Shown here: in pieces, positions 8,946 to 18,476 of the stretch
Layout of the letters: each line of letters begins with the position of its first letter
Numbering within the stretch: position 1 is the stretch's first letter
NCBI RefSeq assembly: GCF_013410065.1
Contig: NZ_JACCCW010000002.1
Span: 1,054,001 to 1,118,000 of the forward strand
Reading direction: 5' to 3'
Length of the DNA: 64,000 nt
Source: Granulicella arctica
GTDB lineage: Bacteria; Acidobacteriota; Terriglobia; Terriglobales; Acidobacteriaceae
Translations under genes and position numbers: made by a program
The notes under the pieces: model-generated
The model's input: only the letters and a program-made list of their open reading frames with translations
Databases searched by the model: none
What the model was told of the DNA's origin: nothing

Positions 8946-11900
8946 CTAGTGTGCGCGCTTTCTCGTGAGTCGATAGTAGATGACCGGTGTAACGATGAGG
9001 GAGAGGAAGATCGAGACCAGTAAGCCACCGATGACGGCTATGGCCAGCGGCTGTAGCATCTGAGATCCTGCACCGAGCGCGAATGCCAGGGGCAGCATTC
9101 CGCAGACTGCGGCGATGGCGGTCATGACGATGGGTCTAAGTCGGCGTTGGGCGGCGTGGATCATGGCTTCGCGGGCGAAGTCGCCTGAGCCTGAGGGTTC
9201 TTCGGAGCGGTATTTTTCGTCGGCGTCCAGAAGCAGAATGCCGTTCTTGGCGACGATGCCGATCACCATGATCAGTCCCATGAAGCTGGCTACGTTGAAG
9301 CTGGTCTGCGTGATGAGAAGAGCCAGGATGACACCGGTCATGGAGAGGACAGAGCTGGTGAGGATGGCGATGGGGGCGGAGAGATTGCGGAACTCGGCGA
9401 GCAAGACTCCGAAGACCAAGGCGAGTGCGAGCAGAAGAACGCGGGCGAGATCGCGGAAGGATTTCTGCTGCTCCTCATAGGTGCCTCCGTACTCGACGCG
9501 GACGCTCGATGGCAGATGCATATTGGCTACTGTCTGGCGGACGCTTGCCATGGCAGAGCCGAGATCAGAGCCCTCCAAACGGCCGCTGACGAGTATCAAC
9601 TGCTGCAGGTTTTCGCGGCGGATCTCGTTCTGCGGAGGAAGCTGTGTGACCTGCGCCATGGAGCCGAGGGTTGCGGTGTGGCCTGTGCTCGAGTTGAAGA
9701 CCGTGTTCTGGATCGCATTGAGCGAGGTGCGGTTTTGCTGGGGCAGGCGCACACGGATGGTGTAGGGACGGCCATCGAGGATGAGCGGATCGTTGGTGGG
9801 AAGGCCGTCGAGGATGGCTGTCGCGTCTTCGGCAACCTCTGTGGGGGTGAAGCCGAGTCGTCCTGCGAGGACAGGGTCGATCTGGAAGCTGGTTGCTGGT
9901 CCGGAAAGGGTATTGTCTATGCCGTTCTGCGTGTCCACGACTCCGGGGATTTTGCTGATGGCGGCCTGCACGCGGGGGCCGAGGTCGTTGAGGAGGGTTT
10001 GGTCGTTTGCGAAGAGCTTGATCTGGATGGGTTCGGGTGAGTTGGAGAGGTCGCCGATCATGTCTTGCAGGACCTGCGTGAACTCTACGTCGAGTTCGGG
10101 CTCGGTGGCTTTGACCTGAGCGCGGACGTCGGCCATGACCTCGTCGATGGAGCGCGAGCGTTTTGTCTTGAGGCGCACGGTGAAGTCGCCGTAGTTTGCC
10201 TCGGTGACTGCGGCTAGTCCCATCTGGAGGCCGGTGCGCCGGGAGGTTATCAAGACCTCCGGGGTGTGGCGGAGGATCTGCTCGACGTGTTGCAGGACGC
10301 GGTTGGTTTCGGTGAGTGAGCTGCCTGCGGGCATGGTGTAGTCGAGGACGAATGCGCCTTCGTCCATCGCGGGGAGCAGGTCGGAGCCCAGGCTCTGGTA
10401 GCCCAGATATCCCACGAATATGAGGGTGAGACAGGCAAGAGCGAGATAGAACGGATGGACGAGAGCCCAGGTGAGGGTGCGCTCATGTGCGTTGAGGATA
10501 CGGCGCATGATGGGGCCGTTCTCTTCATGCTCTGTCTTTGCTGTATCTGTGGCGTGGGAGCTGCGTAATAAAGAGAGGCTTAGTGCGGGTGTCCAGGTGA
10601 GCGCCAGCAACAGAGAGGTTAGAAGTGCGGCGGTCATGGTGACGGCGAGTGCGCGGAAGAAGCTACCGGTTACGCCGCTTACGGAGATGAGGGGAAGGAA
10701 GACGACAACAGGGGTGATCGTCGAGCCGATGAGGGGAACGGTGATCTCATGAAGAGCTTTGCGGACGGCTTCGATGCGGGACTCGCCTCGGTCGCGGTGC
10801 ACGACGATGTTTTCCACGACAACGATGGCGTCGTCGATGACGAGGCCGATTGCGGCGGCGAGGCCGCCCAGGGTCATGAGGTTGAAGCTCTGCCCGATTA
10901 GCCATAGAAAGAGGATGGTGATGGCCACGGTGACTGGGATGACGAGGCCGGCAACAAGTGAAGATGTCCAATCGCGAAGGAAGAGGAAGAGGATGACGCA
11001 GGCGAGGATGAGGCCGATGAAGATGGCGTCGCGAACACTGGAGATGCTCTCGCGGACGAGTTCTGATTGATCGTAGAAGGCTTCGAGATGTACGCCGGGA
11101 GGGAGTTTGCTTTGAAGCGAACGGATCTCGCTGGCTACGGCGTTGGCGACTGTGACGGTGTTGCTTGAGGGTTGTCTTGCGATGTTGAGGAGAACGGAGG
11201 GTGCGCCGTTCGCCGTCACCATGGTGTAGACGGGCATGGTGGCGCGCTCGACGGTGGCTACGTCTGCCACTCGAACCGGTGCTCCAGCGGCGGTTGTCTT
11301 GATGACCAGATTTCCGAGTTGAGAGGCGTCGTGCGCCTGCGCACCGATCAAGCCGAGGATGAGCTGGTGATCCGCTTCGTATAGACCCGGGGAGTCGATG
11401 ATATTTGAGGCTTGGACTCCGTTGACCAGATCAAGCATGGTCACGCCGGAGGCTTGCAAACGTGCGAGATTTGGAACGAGGTGGAACTCAGGCGTCTGAC
11501 CGCCCTGGATGGTTACGGTACTGACACCTTCGACTCGATTGAGTGGGGGCTTCAGGTCGTAGGTGGCGATCTCCCACAGGCGCGTCTGCGAGACCGTATC
11601 GTTGCCTCGGTCGTCCGCTGTGAGTGCGTAGCCCAGGATGGGAAAGGTGGCGAAGGTGAGGCGGTTGGTTGTGATGCGGGCGGTTGCGGGGAGGGTTTGC
11701 TGCACCTTCGCTAGAGCTGCATCGGTGAGTTGCAGCGTGTGGAACATGTCAACGTTCCAGTTGAAGAAGAGACTGATCTCGGCGGAGCCTCGGCTGGTTG
11801 TGCTGCGAACGGTCATCAGGCCGGGAACACTGTTGACGGCGTCTTCGATGGGCTTCGTGATCGTGAGCTGCATCTGCTCGACCGGCATGACGCCGTTGTC

Positions 11901-12074
11901 GATGCCGATGACGACGCGGGGAAAGTTGGTATCGGGAAAGACGGAGATTGGAACCTGGAACGCGCCGTAGATTCCAGCGCACGTTAATACCAGCAGGAAA
12001 AAGAAGATGGTCCTGGAGGATTGCGCTAACCAGAACGGCTTCCCTGTTTTAGAGATGCTGGTGTTCGTGGTCAT
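8946..12074 (-). CDS. RND efflux permease (HAE1-like)
   Basis: A full-length 1042-residue RND pump. TM4 carries GLVIDDAIVVVEN with the two proton-relay aspartates and TM10 carries GIVAKNGILLL with the conserved lysine. Two periplasmic porter loops lie between TM1-TM2 and TM7-TM8. It starts inside the adaptor gene (ATGA overlap at 12071-12074), so it is the last gene of a TolC-adaptor-pump operon. The porter region (VFPDTNFPRVVIGIDNG) differs from heavy-metal CusA pumps; drug or lipid efflux is more likely, but the substrate is not readable from sequence. Confidence 0.93.
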   Translation of the reverse strand: MTTNTSISKTGKPFWLAQSSRTIFFFLLVLTCAGIYGAFQVPISVFPDTNFPRVVIGIDNGVMPVEQMQLTITKPIEDAVNSVPGLMTVRSTTSRGSAEISLFFNWNVDMFHTLQLTDAALAKVQQTLPATARITTNRLTFATFPILGYALTADDRGNDTVSQTRLWEIATYDLKPPLNRVEGVSTVTIQGGQTPEFHLVPNLARLQASGVTMLDLVNGVQASNIIDSPGLYEADHQLILGLIGAQAHDASQLGNLVIKTTAAGAPVRVADVATVERATMPVYTMVTANGAPSVLLNIARQPSSNTVTVANAVASEIRSLQSKLPPGVHLEAFYDQSELVRESISSVRDAIFIGLILACVILFLFLRDWTSSLVAGLVIPVTVAITILFLWLIGQSFNLMTLGGLAAAIGLVIDDAIVVVENIVVHRDRGESRIEAVRKALHEITVPLIGSTITPVVVFLPLISVSGVTGSFFRALAVTMTAALLTSLLLALTWTPALSLSLLRSSHATDTAKTEHEENGPIMRRILNAHERTLTWALVHPFYLALACLTLIFVGYLGYQSLGSDLLPAMDEGAFVLDYTMPAGSSLTETNRVLQHVEQILRHTPEVLITSRRTGLQMGLAAVTEANYGDFTVRLKTKRSRSIDEVMADVRAQVKATEPELDVEFTQVLQDMIGDLSNSPEPIQIKLFANDQTLLNDLGPRVQAAISKIPGVVDTQNGIDNTLSGPATSFQIDPVLAGRLGFTPTEVAEDATAILDGLPTNDPLILDGRPYTIRVRLPQQNRTSLNAIQNTVFNSSTGHTATLGSMAQVTQLPPQNEIRRENLQQLILVSGRLEGSDLGSAMASVRQTVANMHLPSSVRVEYGGTYEEQQKSFRDLARVLLLALALVFGVLLAEFRNLSAPIAILTSSVLSMTGVILALLITQTSFNVASFMGLIMVIGIVAKNGILLLDADEKYRSEEPSGSGDFAREAMIHAAQRRLRPIVMTAIAAVCGMLPLAFALGAGSQMLQPLAIAVIGGLLVSIFLSLIVTPVIYYRLTRKRAH

Positions 12075-13333
12075 TTGCTGTCTGCATCCTTGCCGGCAGC
12101 GCTGTCTGGCGGGGTACCGATCTTGACCTTCGTCTTGTCATCGAGCGCATACGAACCGGTTGTGATGACCATGTCCTGTTGCGTGATTCCTGAGAGCACC
12201 TGTACTGTTTCGGCTGTCTGGGTGCCTATGGTTATCGGCTTCTTGCTCGCTGTGCCGTCGGATGCGATTACCATAACAAACTTTGTTCTGCCGTCGGTTG
12301 CAGTCTGGACTGCTTCTGCTGGGACGAGGAGGGCTTCGGGAGTTGTGCGGCCAGTGATGGAGGCGTGGACCGGAGTTCCGACCTTGAGGTTGCCTCCGGT
12401 ATTTTCAACCCGTAGCCAGACCTCTACTGTGGTGCTGCCCGGGTCGAGGGCTGGGCTGATGAGGGAGACCTTTGCCGGGATGGGTTCGCTGATACCGGGG
12501 ATTGCGATCGACGCCTCGGCTCCTAAAACGAGCTGCTGGGCCTGCATCTGTGCGATGTGCAGCTTGGCGATCAGGGCTGAGGTGTCCATCACGGTGAGGA
12601 GGGTTGTTCCGGCTGAGGCGGTCTCTCCGGCGAACAGAGGTCGATCCGTGACGACGCCGTCGATGGGGCTGCGGATCTCGGTGTAGCTGAGCTGTGCCTG
12701 GGCTCCCTGGTACTTCCCTTCTGCTGAGGAGAGTTGGCCTTGCGCGGTCTGGAGGGCGGCTTTGTGATTTATTTGTTGTACGAAGTCGAGGTGTTGCTTT
12801 GCTATCTCGTAGGCGGACTGTGCCTGTACCAGTGCGGCTTTGGCGGTATCGAGGTCGCGGCCGGGGATGGCTCCCTGCGCAAAGAGTTGGGCACGACCAT
12901 TGACGATGCTCTTGCTTAGATCGAGATTAGCTTTGGCTTGCGCGAGATCGGTCTGGGCTTTGGTTGTGTCCTCCGGGACCTGGGCACGAGTGGTGGTTTC
13001 GAAGGTTCCTTGAGCGGCTGTGTAAGCACCTTTGCTGTCGAGAGCTGCTGCTGCGAGATCGCTATTCTCAAGCGTCGCCAGAAGCTGACCTGCTTTGACG
13101 CGGGAGCCGCGCTGTACCATGAACCGCTTTACCGGTGCTGTGACGCGCGGAGAGATGGCGGCCTGTGCCAGCGGTGCGAGGGTCGCGTCGGCGGTGATCT
13201 GCTCAGAGATGCTTCCTCGGGTTGGATGGGTGGCTTGAACGTAAACCTCGGGCTCTGGGAGCGCTTCTTTTTTGTTGCAGCCCAACACCGACAGGAGGGT
13301 AGCTGCGGTAAAGAGTATTCGGTGGAAGCGCAT
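12071..13333 (-). CDS. RND periplasmic adaptor (membrane fusion) lipoprotein
   Basis: A 420-residue adaptor linking the inner-membrane pump to the TolC-like channel. The N-terminus has a lipobox (LSVLGC, Cys at about residue 19), so it is probably lipid anchored. Next come half of the lipoyl motif (ISPRVTAPVKRFMVQRGSRV), a long alpha-hairpin of about residues 95-210, the second lipoyl half (IRSPIDGVVTDRPLFAGETA) and a beta-barrel plus membrane-proximal domain. Two bases separate it from the TolC gene and its stop overlaps the pump start. Confidence 0.92.
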   Translation of the reverse strand: MRFHRILFTAATLLSVLGCNKKEALPEPEVYVQATHPTRGSISEQITADATLAPLAQAAISPRVTAPVKRFMVQRGSRVKAGQLLATLENSDLAAAALDSKGAYTAAQGTFETTTRAQVPEDTTKAQTDLAQAKANLDLSKSIVNGRAQLFAQGAIPGRDLDTAKAALVQAQSAYEIAKQHLDFVQQINHKAALQTAQGQLSSAEGKYQGAQAQLSYTEIRSPIDGVVTDRPLFAGETASAGTTLLTVMDTSALIAKLHIAQMQAQQLVLGAEASIAIPGISEPIPAKVSLISPALDPGSTTVEVWLRVENTGGNLKVGTPVHASITGRTTPEALLVPAEAVQTATDGRTKFVMVIASDGTASKKPITIGTQTAETVQVLSGITQQDMVITTGSYALDDKTKVKIGTPPDSAAGKDADSK

Positions 13334-13335
13334 GG

Positions 13336-14697
13336 CTAGAGAGTTCCTGTGAGGATCTGAAGGTTGGCGAGAGCAGTCTGATAGCGAAGGACGCCGTCCT
13401 CGCGGGCTAGTTCGGCTGTGGTTAAGGAGTTTTGGGCGTCGACAATCTCGAGGACCGTGGCCTCTCCACTGGTATATCGGAGGCGGGTGAGATGGAGACT
13501 CTCGGTTGCGGTGCTTACGCTGAGGTCGAGAGATTGAAGTTGGTCGTGTGCGGCTGAGGCCTCGGCGTAGCTCTCGTCGAGTTGGGCGACGAGGCGGCGC
13601 TGTGTCGCGGAGAGGGCCACCTTTGTTGCGTCTCGGAGGATCTGGGCCTGACGGACACGGTGCTGCGTACTGAGCCAGTTCCAGAGGGGGATATCGAGCG
13701 TTGCCGAGGCTGAATACCCCAGGTTGTGTACACCTTCCGGGCCGCGTGTAGCGAGTTGCTCGGCGTCTACTCCGTAGGTGAAGTTGAGGCCGAGATCGGG
13801 GAGGTATGCGGCTCGAGCGGAGGTAATCGCAAGTGAACTGGCGCGCAGCGAGGCGATGGCGCTTTCGAGCTCGGGGTTTTTATGGGTGGCCTCGGCTTCG
13901 ATCTGGGTCTTGGTGGCCAGTGGTGCGGGATCGCTGTATGAGACAGTAAGCGTGTACGGGGTTCTTGGATCGGGAAAGAGCAGGATAGCAAGTTCGAGGC
14001 GGGATCGATCTGCCTGGAGCTGGGCATCGATTAATTCGAGGTCTCGTTGTTGTTGCTGAAGCTGGGCTTTGACCACATCGGCGTGGGCGCCCTCACGAGC
14101 GGCTTCGCGCTGCTGAGTCAGCGTTGTGAAGCTGGCAGCCTCGGTCGTGGCTCGCTCGGCTACAACTAACTTACGGTTGGCGGTAAGTGAGCCGTAGAAG
14201 AGATTGACTACGGTGGCAACGAGGCCTCGGCGAGCAATTTCCAACTCTGCGGAGGCGATGGCAGCTGCGGCTGAGGCGCTGCTTACGGCTGTCCACTGCT
14301 GTAAGCCGATGGTCTCGTTGACTACGACCTGGCTGGCGTATTCGTGTACTGCGTTGTTCGTAATGAAGCGTGGTGCGGCCTGGCTTCCGGTCGAGCCTGC
14401 CTGGTTCTTGCCTCCATTGGGCTGGGTGTAGAGATACTGGTTGTGATAGGTCGCGCTTGGGAGCAGGGCCGCTTGTGCAATGGAACGGTCTATTCCGGCT
14501 ACGCGGCTTGCGGCTGTAGAGGCGGCGAATGCGGGTTCATTTGCTTCGGCTCGGCTGAGAGCCTGAGTTAGATCGATGGAGACTGGAGTCGAGGGCGAAG
14601 GTTGCTGAGCAATAGCGCCGCATGGCGAAGCAACACAGGTGGCGAAGAACAAAACCACCATCCAACCGCGTCGCGCACTATTGAGATTCGAGTTCAC
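13336..14697 (-). CDS. TolC-family outer membrane efflux protein
   Basis: A 453-residue outer-membrane channel of the OEP family, first gene of the tripartite efflux operon. It has a signal peptide ending near AIAQQ, two long helical repeats (one with SALARAEANEP-like start at LTQALSRAEANEPAF, the second starting near ATHKNPELESAIASL), and the C-terminal YTSGEATVLEIVDAQNSL segment typical of the family. The first start is a GTG at 14697; an ATG 12 codons later is an alternative and would still leave a signal peptide. No regulator is adjacent. Confidence 0.9.
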   Translation of the reverse strand: MNSNLNSARRGWMVVLFFATCVASPCGAIAQQPSPSTPVSIDLTQALSRAEANEPAFAASTAASRVAGIDRSIAQAALLPSATYHNQYLYTQPNGGKNQAGSTGSQAAPRFITNNAVHEYASQVVVNETIGLQQWTAVSSASAAAAIASAELEIARRGLVATVVNLFYGSLTANRKLVVAERATTEAASFTTLTQQREAAREGAHADVVKAQLQQQQRDLELIDAQLQADRSRLELAILLFPDPRTPYTLTVSYSDPAPLATKTQIEAEATHKNPELESAIASLRASSLAITSARAAYLPDLGLNFTYGVDAEQLATRGPEGVHNLGYSASATLDIPLWNWLSTQHRVRQAQILRDATKVALSATQRRLVAQLDESYAEASAAHDQLQSLDLSVSTATESLHLTRLRYTSGEATVLEIVDAQNSLTTAELAREDGVLRYQTALANLQILTGTL

Positions 14698-14761
14698 ATC
14701 GACAAATGTAGAACCGAATAGCTTAAGGAGTGATGAAGGCTGATCGGACGCGAACGTGCGA

Positions 14762-15796
14762 TCAGCTTATGTCTGCCCAGTCGAGGATGACCTTCCCGGA
14801 GTTTCCGGATCGCATCGCAGCGAAGCCCTCTTCGTAGTCGCGCCAGTTCATACGGTGCGTAATCACAGGGGAGATGTCGAGGCCGGACTCCAGCATGACC
14901 GTCATCTTGTACCAGGTCTCGTACATCTCGCGACCATAGATGCCGCGAATGGTGAGTTGGTTGAAGACGACCTGATTCCAATTGATCGAGATGTCTTCGG
15001 AAGGGATGCCAAGCATGGCGATCTTGCCGCCGTGGCTCATGTTGGCGAGCATGTCGCGAAAGGCATGAGGATTGCCGGACATCTCAAGACCGATGTCGAA
15101 GCCTTCCTGCATGTTGAGCTGCTGTTGCGCCTGCTTGAGCGTTGTGGCGCGTGGGTCGACGGCGAGCGTTACTCCGATCTTCTCCGCGAGGGCTCGACGA
15201 TAGGGGTTGGGGTCGGAGATAACAACGTAGCGTGCCCCTGCATGACGCGCGACGGCAGCGGCCATGATACCGATTGGGCCTGCTCCGGTGACGAGGACAT
15301 CTTCTCCGAGGACCGGGAACTCAAGCGCGGTGTGAACTGCATTGCCGAAGGGGTCGAAGATCGAGGCGACGTCGCGATCGACGGTCGCAGAGTGTTGCCA
15401 GATGTTGGTCGTAGGCAACACGATGAATTCGGCGAAGGCACCATTGCGATTGACACCGACTCCGCTGGTGTGAGCGCATAGGTGACGGCGACCGGCGAGG
15501 CAGTTGCGGCAGCGACCGCAGACGACGTGGCCTTCTCCGCTGACGAGTTGTCCGAGCGTGACATCGGCGACATTCGAACCTATCGCGACAACCTCACCAA
15601 CGAATTCATGACCAATGGTAAGGCCAATGGGGATCGTTGCACTGGCCCACGCATCCCACTCATAGATGTGGAGGTCAGTTCCGCAGATACCGGTCTTCAG
15701 CACTCGAATCTTGACGTCGTTGATGCCCATCTCTGGCTCGGGAACGTCCTCAAGCCAAATGCCGCGCTCGCTGCGGCTTTTTACCAATGCCTTCAC
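14762..15796 (-). CDS. tdh: L-threonine 3-dehydrogenase
   Basis: A zinc-dependent NAD enzyme of the medium-chain dehydrogenase family that oxidises L-threonine to 2-amino-3-oxobutanoate. The 344 residues match the family length. Catalytic zinc ligands are Cys38 (TGICGTD) and His63-Glu64 (IGHEFVGEV); the structural zinc Cys cluster is [19 protein letters not shown]; the NAD site is [10 protein letters not shown]. The start is a GTG with AGGAGAGG nine bases upstream. The partner enzyme KBL (glycine C-acetyltransferase), often adjacent, is not in the window. It stands alone between the efflux operon and the kdp locus. Confidence 0.92.
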   Translation of the reverse strand: MKALVKSRSERGIWLEDVPEPEMGINDVKIRVLKTGICGTDLHIYEWDAWASATIPIGLTIGHEFVGEVVAIGSNVADVTLGQLVSGEGHVVCGRCRNCLAGRRHLCAHTSGVGVNRNGAFAEFIVLPTTNIWQHSATVDRDVASIFDPFGNAVHTALEFPVLGEDVLVTGAGPIGIMAAAVARHAGARYVVISDPNPYRRALAEKIGVTLAVDPRATTLKQAQQQLNMQEGFDIGLEMSGNPHAFRDMLANMSHGGKIAMLGIPSEDISINWNQVVFNQLTIRGIYGREMYETWYKMTVMLESGLDISPVITHRMNWRDYEEGFAAMRSGNSGKVILDWADIS

Positions 15797-15872
15797 GGTT
15801 GCTTACCTCTCCTATGAGCTTAGTTCAGCCCTTATGTATGCTACGTCACCCTTATGCTTAATTTTGACTTCC

Positions 15873-17384
15873 TTATTTGGCCAAGGGCAGGCATAGGGTG
15901 AACACCGAGCCGTTTCCGAGTTGACTGGTCACTCGAATCGATCCGCCGTGCGCTTCCATGATGGCCTTCGAGATGGCTAATCCCATGCCGGAGCCGTGAC
16001 TGCTGTGACGCTGGCCTCGGCCGCGGTAAAACTTATCGAAGATCATCTCCTGCTCCAGTAGTTCGATCCCAATGCCGCGATCGGCGACGTTTACGGCGAG
16101 TTGAGCATCCTCTACCTCGGCTGAGATGTAGAGGGGGCTATCGGACGGGGAATATTTGGACGCGTTCTCAAGCAGATGTCCGAGGACCTTTACGATGAGA
16201 TCGAGATCGACCATCACCTGCGGCAGGGTGTCGGTGAGGCGAAGCTGCACGGTGCGGCCCGTTAGCGCAACACTACATTCGGATAATGCCTGCTCCACGC
16301 ACTCTCGTATGGAATGGGGGGCTGGATCAAGGTGGACCTCGCGGGCGTCGAGCCGAGCCATCTCTGTCGCTTCTGCGATCAGTCGATTCAGACGATCGCT
16401 CTCTTCGTCGATGACGGTAAGGAGCTCTGTACGCTGTTGTTTGTCCAACGGAAGCGGGGATAGGAGGCTGGTGACCGAGGCTTTGATAGAGGTAAGCGGA
16501 GTGCGGAGGTCGTGGGTCACGGAGTCAAGCAGGGCGGAACGAAGCCTTTCGCTTTCGTGTGCGGCGTCGGAACGAGCAAGTTTTTCGACGGCGGTTGCAC
16601 TCTCGATCCTGATGGCGATCAGACTGCTCATCGCCTCAAGAGTTTCTTGTGAGGGGAGATTTCCTTCGATTGCAATCGAACCGATGGGCCGCACGCCGAC
16701 CGAGAGCGCAAGAAGGGCTCTCGGGGGCGACGAGGCATCATAAAGATTCGACGAATGCATCGCGTGCCGGAGGCTTTCCAGATTAAACTGCACCTGCTGC
16801 TGGTCCGACAGGTATACACGATCTCCATTGGAGAGATAGAGTGCGGCACTACGGGTTCCGAAGACGGAGACGATGTTCTGGGGAATGGCTTTGAGCAGAT
16901 CGCTTGTGCTTTCGGTCATCAGGAGCCGCTGCCCGAGGTCATATAAGAGTTCGAGCTCTCGTCGACGGCGGTTGGAGACGGCTATTTCTGTTTTAATGCG
17001 ATTGGACAGATTACTGCCGATCAGCGCGGTTGACAGAAATGCGAAGAGTGCGATCCAGTTCTGACTATCCGCGATGGTCAAAGTACCGATCGGTGGAAGA
17101 AAGAAGAAGTTGAAGCATAGCGCTGAGGCGAAAGAGGCTACGACCGCATAACGAAACCCCCAGTAGGCGGCAAGCAGTAGGATGTAGAGGAGAAGCGTCA
17201 TCGCGACGGTGGTCGGATTGGGGTGGAGTAGCCGGACGTAAAGCCCGACTATAACTGCGAGCAAGATGCCCGAAGTTGTCCACCGAACTGTTGCTCGCGT
17301 TACGCTTGATGTCACGAAACGATTGTACTCATGCCAAACGATTCTCAAAACTCGACGAAAACGCCTGAGCAATGGCTGGAGCAT
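15873..17384 (-). CDS. KdpD C-terminal half: membrane sensor histidine kinase
   Basis: This gene encodes only the membrane and kinase half of a KdpD sensor: a four-helix DUF4118 membrane domain (about residues 30-130), a GAF-like domain, then the His box (VTHDLRTPLTSIKASV), N box (ENASKYSP), and G boxes (DRGIGIE, GSGMGLAISKAI). The KdpD and Usp domains that normally precede it are encoded by the next gene on the opposite strand. The ATG at 17384 has a GAGG four bases before it and gives 503 residues, overlapping the divergent gene by 54 bp; a GTG at 17315 is an alternative without overlap. Together the two halves equal the length of a normal KdpD (about 890). Confidence 0.85.
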   Translation of the reverse strand: MLQPLLRRFRRVLRIVWHEYNRFVTSSVTRATVRWTTSGILLAVIVGLYVRLLHPNPTTVAMTLLLYILLLAAYWGFRYAVVASFASALCFNFFFLPPIGTLTIADSQNWIALFAFLSTALIGSNLSNRIKTEIAVSNRRRRELELLYDLGQRLLMTESTSDLLKAIPQNIVSVFGTRSAALYLSNGDRVYLSDQQQVQFNLESLRHAMHSSNLYDASSPPRALLALSVGVRPIGSIAIEGNLPSQETLEAMSSLIAIRIESATAVEKLARSDAAHESERLRSALLDSVTHDLRTPLTSIKASVTSLLSPLPLDKQQRTELLTVIDEESDRLNRLIAEATEMARLDAREVHLDPAPHSIRECVEQALSECSVALTGRTVQLRLTDTLPQVMVDLDLIVKVLGHLLENASKYSPSDSPLYISAEVEDAQLAVNVADRGIGIELLEQEMIFDKFYRGRGQRHSSHGSGMGLAISKAIMEAHGGSIRVTSQLGNGSVFTLCLPLAK

Positions 17385-18476
17385 GTCGCCTCGCAGGAGA
17401 AAACACGTGGACTGCTGAAGGTGTTTTTGGGCTATGCCCCAGGAGTGGGCAAAACTTTCAGTATGTTGAGCGAAGGTATTCGTCGGCTCGCGCGTGGCGA
17501 AGATGTCGTCATTGGGGTGGTCGAGACGCATGGCCGACGGTGTACGGCCGAGTTAGTGGACAACCTTCCGGCAATCGAGCGGAGACATCTTGAGTACAAG
17601 GGAACCGTCTTTGAAGAGATGGACCTTGATGGGATTCTCGCTCGCCGCCCGGAGGTAGTTCTCGTAGATGAGCTTGCCCATACGAACATTGAGGGCAGCC
17701 GTCATGCCAAGCGATACGAAGATGTGATGGAGCTTCTGGAAGCGAAGATCGACGTGTTGGTGACGATCAATATTCAGCACATTGAGAGTCTGACTCCGCA
17801 GGTGCAAAGCCTGACGGGCATCACCGTGCGCGAGAGTGTACCGGACTGGGTGCTTGACCGAGCCGATGAGATCGTTCTGGCCGACGTAACTCCCGAGGCT
17901 CTTGAAACGCGGATGAAACGCGGCGATATTTATCCTGCGGAGCGAATCGAGCGAGCTCTCTCCAACTTCTTCCGACGCGGCAACTTAATCGCTCTGCGTG
18001 AGATGGCATTGAAGCAGGTTACACGTGCGGTCGACCGAAACCTCGATGCTTATGTAACCAGGAAGCGGCTTGGCGGCGAGTGGTGTGTGCGAGAGAAGGT
18101 CGCAGTCTGCATCAGCGCCAGCCCGCATGCGCGACAGCTGATCGCGCGAGGCGCTCGATTGGCGGAGGGGCTTCGAGCAGAATTCTTCGTCGTTCATGTG
18201 AACCGAGGGGAGAAAACTAGTGAGAACCGCGTGCGTTCCCTCGAAACCAATATTCGCTTCGCCGAAAATGTGGGGGCCCAGGTGGTACAGCTGCACAGTA
18301 CAAGTGTCGCCCGTGCTACGGCGGAGTTTGTGTCGCAACAGCGAGTGACCCAGGTGATCTTTGGGCGGTCTGCTGTAACCGGTTTAAAGAAGTACCTTTT
18401 TTATCTGGCTATTCAGCGTTTCATGACCGGCGCTCCGCATGCGGATCTTCATATTGTTACGCAGGAGCAGGCATGA
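17331..18476 (+). CDS. kdpD: KdpD N-terminal half: KdpD sensor domain plus Usp domain
   Basis: A 381-residue protein holding the cytoplasmic input part of KdpD: the KdpD domain with Walker A-like GYAPGVGKTFSML (about residues 32-46), VVETHGR, Walker B-like VVLVDELAHTN, then a universal-stress-protein domain from about residue 245. It stops before the membrane and kinase domains, which are encoded head-to-head on the other strand. The stop overlaps kdpE by ATGA, so it is co-translated with the regulator. The ATG at 17331 lacks a clear ribosome binding site. It probably binds nucleotide and controls the separate kinase in trans; that is inference. Confidence 0.88.
   Translation: MPNDSQNSTKTPEQWLEHVASQEKTRGLLKVFLGYAPGVGKTFSMLSEGIRRLARGEDVVIGVVETHGRRCTAELVDNLPAIERRHLEYKGTVFEEMDLDGILARRPEVVLVDELAHTNIEGSRHAKRYEDVMELLEAKIDVLVTINIQHIESLTPQVQSLTGITVRESVPDWVLDRADEIVLADVTPEALETRMKRGDIYPAERIERALSNFFRRGNLIALREMALKQVTRAVDRNLDAYVTRKRLGGEWCVREKVAVCISASPHARQLIARGARLAEGLRAEFFVVHVNRGEKTSENRVRSLETNIRFAENVGAQVVQLHSTSVARATAEFVSQQRVTQVIFGRSAVTGLKKYLFYLAIQRFMTGAPHADLHIVTQEQA

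Noticed and set aside
14756..15481. Long + strand frame opposite threonine dehydrogenase
   Set aside because: Antisense shadow of tdh, which has a full set of zinc and NAD motifs.
15831..15870. dif-like AT-rich stretch after tdh
   Set aside because: TTATG and TTAAT words are present but the arrangement does not fit the XerC/XerD 11-6-11 pattern.
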